7,939 nt of DNA from Candidatus Methanomethylophilaceae archaeon (GTDB taxonomy: Archaea > Thermoplasmatota > Thermoplasmata > Methanomassiliicoccales > Methanomethylophilaceae): positions 1 to 7,939 of the forward strand of contig JAFPVN010000205.1 of NCBI GenBank assembly GCA_017395275.1. The letters run 5' to 3'. The notes beneath the pieces were generated by a model. That model searched no databases and had not been told where the DNA came from. It was given only the letters and a program-made list of their open reading frames with translations. Both the position numbers and the translations under genes were made by a program. Position 1 is the first letter of the stretch; each line of letters opens with the position of its first letter. This document shows positions 5,568 through 7,939 of this stretch, piece by piece.

Positions 5568-6381
5568 AAAGCGTGCCCCTGACCGCTTCCTCGCATGTCT
5601 GGGGGACGTATCCGCAGTCGATGAGATCCGACAGCACCGAACGGACCCTGTCGTAGTTCTCCCTGATCTCCTGGGCGTCCATCACACCGCCGCCGCGGGT
5701 CTCCGCCATGTGCCAGCTGTGCGTGCACACGACGTATGTACCCTCGTAGATCCTGTTTCCAAGGTCCACGAAGTCCCTGTATCCGCGCTTGCCCTCGTGC
5801 ATCGGCCAGAGGTACGACGTTATGGTCTTCCCGGAGGCGTCCTCCGCCTTGGGGACGGGCACCTCCATCAGCCCGTAGGCCTCGGATCTCCTGACGTCGG
5901 TATTCCTGGACACGTACTCGTAGCGGGAGGAGTCGTAGACGATACCGTACTCGTGCAGGAAGTCCAGCATCTCCTCGTTCGGGTCCATGTACGGGGAGCG
6001 GAAACCCCTCGGGGAACGTCCGACGTCGTCCCTTATCATGACCATCGCCCTCTCCGTAATCTCACGCATCTCCCCATGACCCAGCATTACCTTCGTGCGT
6101 GCTCCGGTGAAGTCCTCGTGGTCGAGTCCGTGGAGGCCGACCTCGTGCTTGGAGATGGTCCTCCCAACGCCGGTCTTCCTCAGGGTACGGGCCTCGGCGA
6201 AGAAGGTGCATCTCATGCCCAGGTCGTCCATGAGGTCCATGATGATCCCGGCGCCCTTCTCCGAGGACGAGAACCTGGGCTCGGTACCCTGTCCCCTGTC
6301 CATGGAGATGGCGGCGGCCTTCCCTATGACGGCGTCGTTGACGTCCCTGTCAAGATCGACGGTGAAGCAGAGTCTGCGCAT
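5557..6381 (-). CDS. Polysaccharide deacetylase family protein (NodB/CE4-like)
   Basis: This metal-dependent deacetylase fold of 274 residues probably hydrolyses an N- or O-acyl group, or a related C-N bond, on a carbohydrate or small molecule; the substrate cannot be told. Motifs appear in the NodB order: CFTVDLDRD (5-13) with Asp9 and Asp11; H84GLDH88 for metal binding; GFR128SPY (126-131); YDSS (149-152); and VVCTHSWH with His221 (217-224). There is no signal peptide or membrane segment, so it seems cytoplasmic, unlike many bacterial cell-wall deacetylases. FTVDLD in place of TFDDG points to the branch holding HP0310-like and imidase-like members. The ATG at 6381 lies 2 nt after the AMP phosphorylase stop with GAAGG 7 nt ahead. 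The longer open frame to 6870 is a shadow of that gene. Confidence 0.85.
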   Translation of the reverse strand: MRRLCFTVDLDRDVNDAVIGKAAAISMDRGQGTEPRFSSSEKGAGIIMDLMDDLGMRCTFFAEARTLRKTGVGRTISKHEVGLHGLDHEDFTGARTKVMLGHGEMREITERAMVMIRDDVGRSPRGFRSPYMDPNEEMLDFLHEYGIVYDSSRYEYVSRNTDVRRSEAYGLMEVPVPKAEDASGKTITSYLWPMHEGKRGYRDFVDLGNRIYEGTYVVCTHSWHMAETRGGGVMDAQEIRENYDRVRSVLSDLIDCGYVPQTCEEAVRGTLSRA

Positions 6382-6383
6382 GG

Positions 6384-7877
6384 TCAGTCCTTCTCGATGA
6401 CCATGCCCTCGATGCCGAACGGAGCGTAATGGATCGCCAGCTCCCTGGCGCGGATGCACTTGGCCTCGGAGTCTGCGTAGATGGTGTACACCACGTCGTC
6501 GACCTCCACGCGCTGGCCCTGCTTCTTGCTCAGCAGTATCCCGGCGCCCTTGTCGTTGGGGGCGCCTGCGGCCTTCGCTATGGCGACAAGTGCCTTGTTG
6601 TCCACGGAGTTGATGTATCCCGCCTTGACGGCGCGGATCTCGCGAACGTACTTCCCGGGCTTGAGATCCTCGGACCTGATGTCGTAGTTCCCGCCCTGCG
6701 CGGCCACGATCTCCCTGAACTTCTTCATCGCCGCACCGCTGGAGAGGAGCTCCTTGGCGCGGACGTCGCCGTGGGGTATGCCTCCCATCTCCAGCAGCAT
6801 GCCGGCCAATTCGCAGGCCTTCTCGATGACGCTGTTGGGGTGGTCCTGTCCCTCCAGGACGCGGATGCACTCCCTAGCCTCCAGATTGGGTCCGATGGCG
6901 TATCCGACGGGCTGTCCGCCGTAGGTCACGGCGCATTTGATGTTGATCCCCAGCAGACGTCCGAGGTCTGTGAAGTCGCGCACGTACGCGTGGGCGGCCT
7001 CCCTGTCGGGGACCTTTGTGCCCGGACCGGTGGGGATATCGATGAGCAGATAGTTCGCGCCGATGGCCATCTTCTTGCTGAGGATGGATGCCAGCATCTG
7101 CGCGCGGGGGTTGATGCCCAGGGGGTTCTCCACCCTGATGACGAGGTCGTCCACGGGTGCGAGGTTCATGGAGCCTCCCCATGAGAACACGCCGCCGACC
7201 TCCATCGCGATACGTTTGACCTCCTCGGCGGAGATGTCGACGTTGCAGAATGTCTCGACGAAATCCGACGTGCCGCAGGCGCTGCTGATCGCACGGGACG
7301 ATGTCTTGGGGATCATGAGTCCCGCCGCCGCGACTATGGACACCACTATGGGCGTGATCTTGTTGCCGGGTACTCCCCCGATACTGTGGAAGTCGAACAC
7401 CGGCCTCCCGGTGAACGCCAGCCTGTCGCCGGTGTCGACCATGGCCTTGGCGTGGTAGGCGATCTCCTCGATGTCCATGCCGGCTATGTAGAGCGATGTG
7501 AGCCATGCGGATATCTCGATGTCGTTGAGCTTGCCGTCCAGTATGTCCTGTATGATCGCGTAGATCTCGGATTCGGTGAGCTTCTGCCTGTCCATCTTCT
7601 TCCTGATGAACCTGACCGCCTCCGACTTGGGGCAGTGCTCTATCTCCACCGTGTCCCCCACGGCAACGCCGTGCTTGTCGAGGAACGCCTGGGGCATCCT
7701 GGCCTCGCCCTTCTTGGCGATGGACGGGGATGAGCCGTACAGCGTCACCCACTCCGTCTTGCCCTTGACCTTCACGCGGTCGCCGATCTTCAGACCGAGG
7801 GCCGCGCAGTCCTCCGGGCAAAGTATCACCTGGGGGCTGCTGTCCTCGATGTCGCATTTGGCTACCTTGAAGTTCAT
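6384..7877 (-). CDS. AMP phosphorylase (archaeal thymidine phosphorylase family)
   Basis: This enzyme phosphorolyses AMP, and in characterised archaea also CMP and UMP, to the free base and ribose 1,5-bisphosphate. That product feeds ribose-1,5-bisphosphate isomerase and form III RuBisCO in the nucleoside salvage route. The 497 residues match the archaeal form (about 500). An N-terminal domain of about 85 residues, absent from bacterial DeoA, is followed by the phosphorylase core. The core shows HSIGGVPGNK (164-173), KTSSRAISSACGTSDFVE (191-208, the family signature), DDLVIRVENPLGI (243-255), IDIPTGPGTKVP (279-290) and a C-terminal domain from about 405. Possible starts are GTG 7889, ATG 7883 and ATG 7877. 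The last gives the MxFK N-terminus typical of the family, an ATGA overlap with the upstream gene and GGGG 6 nt ahead. RuBisCO and the isomerase are not in this window. Confidence 0.93.
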   Translation of the reverse strand: MNFKVAKCDIEDSSPQVILCPEDCAALGLKIGDRVKVKGKTEWVTLYGSSPSIAKKGEARMPQAFLDKHGVAVGDTVEIEHCPKSEAVRFIRKKMDRQKLTESEIYAIIQDILDGKLNDIEISAWLTSLYIAGMDIEEIAYHAKAMVDTGDRLAFTGRPVFDFHSIGGVPGNKITPIVVSIVAAAGLMIPKTSSRAISSACGTSDFVETFCNVDISAEEVKRIAMEVGGVFSWGGSMNLAPVDDLVIRVENPLGINPRAQMLASILSKKMAIGANYLLIDIPTGPGTKVPDREAAHAYVRDFTDLGRLLGINIKCAVTYGGQPVGYAIGPNLEARECIRVLEGQDHPNSVIEKACELAGMLLEMGGIPHGDVRAKELLSSGAAMKKFREIVAAQGGNYDIRSEDLKPGKYVREIRAVKAGYINSVDNKALVAIAKAAGAPNDKGAGILLSKKQGQRVEVDDVVYTIYADSEAKCIRARELAIHYAPFGIEGMVIEKD

Positions 7878-7939
7878 TTGCATCCCCACATGTCGAGGGC
7901 GATCCTGAGCTCCTCGTGGTCCTTGGCGTACTCCTGGAC
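7874..7939 (-). CDS. Unidentified gene, last 21 codons only
   Basis: The minus-strand frame enters from the right edge and ends in TGA at 7874-7876. The visible tail is charged and helical and ends in LDMWGCK. It is too short to identify. It is accepted as a real gene end because its stop overlaps the AMP phosphorylase ATG as ATGA and the frame is open from the edge in the codon style of its neighbours. It may be co-translated with AMP phosphorylase, so a nucleotide salvage role is possible but not shown. Confidence 0.6.
   Translation of the reverse strand, partial: VQEYAKDHEELRIALDMWGCK

Noticed and set aside
5525..5728. Upstream extension of folD
   Set aside because: The extra 68 residues are unlike FolD and overlap the deacetylase. 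The TATA box location fits a start at 5524.
6382..6870. Upstream extension of the deacetylase
   Set aside because: The extra 163 residues are an out-of-frame reading of AMP phosphorylase. The NodB motif 1 begins five residues after the ATG at 6381.
7878..7889. Earlier GTG/ATG starts for AMP phosphorylase
   Set aside because: The ATG at 7877 gives the family N-terminus, the ATGA junction with the upstream stop and the best ribosome-binding distance.
1..7939. CRISPR, tRNA/rRNA, insertion sequence or defence system
   Set aside because: There are no spaced direct repeats, cloverleaf patterns, transposase motifs or terminal repeats. All genes are housekeeping or methanogen-type with similar codon style.

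Overview
The window is a compact stretch of GC-rich archaeal DNA. It most likely comes from a methanogen of the order Methanomassiliicoccales (Thermoplasmata). Five observations support this. One gene belongs to a family restricted to methanogens (methanogenesis marker 11). The radical SAM/B12 protein resembles the Ta0216 family named from Thermoplasma. FolD is present, which fits a lineage that uses folate rather than the classical tetrahydromethanopterin C1 branch. AMP phosphorylase and an archaeal-type KptA are also present. None of the nine stop codons is TAG, which is compatible with, but does not prove, a pyrrolysine-using host. The order-level assignment is inference; archaeal methanogen is well supported.

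Layout: the left edge carries the 3' end of proC on the + strand. It converges on a long minus-strand array across a 182-bp gap (305-486) that holds three hairpins. The outermost looks like a bacterial-style hairpin-plus-U6 terminator for the minus-strand array. Reading the minus strand from the right edge, the genes are: the last 21 codons of an unidentified gene; AMP phosphorylase (4-bp ATGA overlap); a NodB-type polysaccharide deacetylase (2-nt gap); an internal TATA promoter; folD; kptA; methanogenesis marker 11; uppS (4-bp ATGA overlap); and a B12-binding radical SAM protein. All junctions are between -4 and +13 nt except the 32-nt gap before folD, where the promoter lies.

How the genes may work together: the five genes from folD to the radical SAM protein appear to be one transcription unit with a probably leaderless 5' end and a hairpin terminator at its 3' end. 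They cover C1-folate metabolism, RNA 2'-phosphate/NAD chemistry, an orphan methanogen protein with a TiaS-like nucleotide domain, polyprenyl lipid carrier synthesis and an uncharacterised cobalamin radical SAM reaction. The most notable points are the TiaS-like half of marker 11 next to an RNA-end enzyme, and the tight coupling marker 11-uppS-B12 radical SAM. No RNA genes, CRISPR arrays, insertion sequences or signs of recent transfer were seen.
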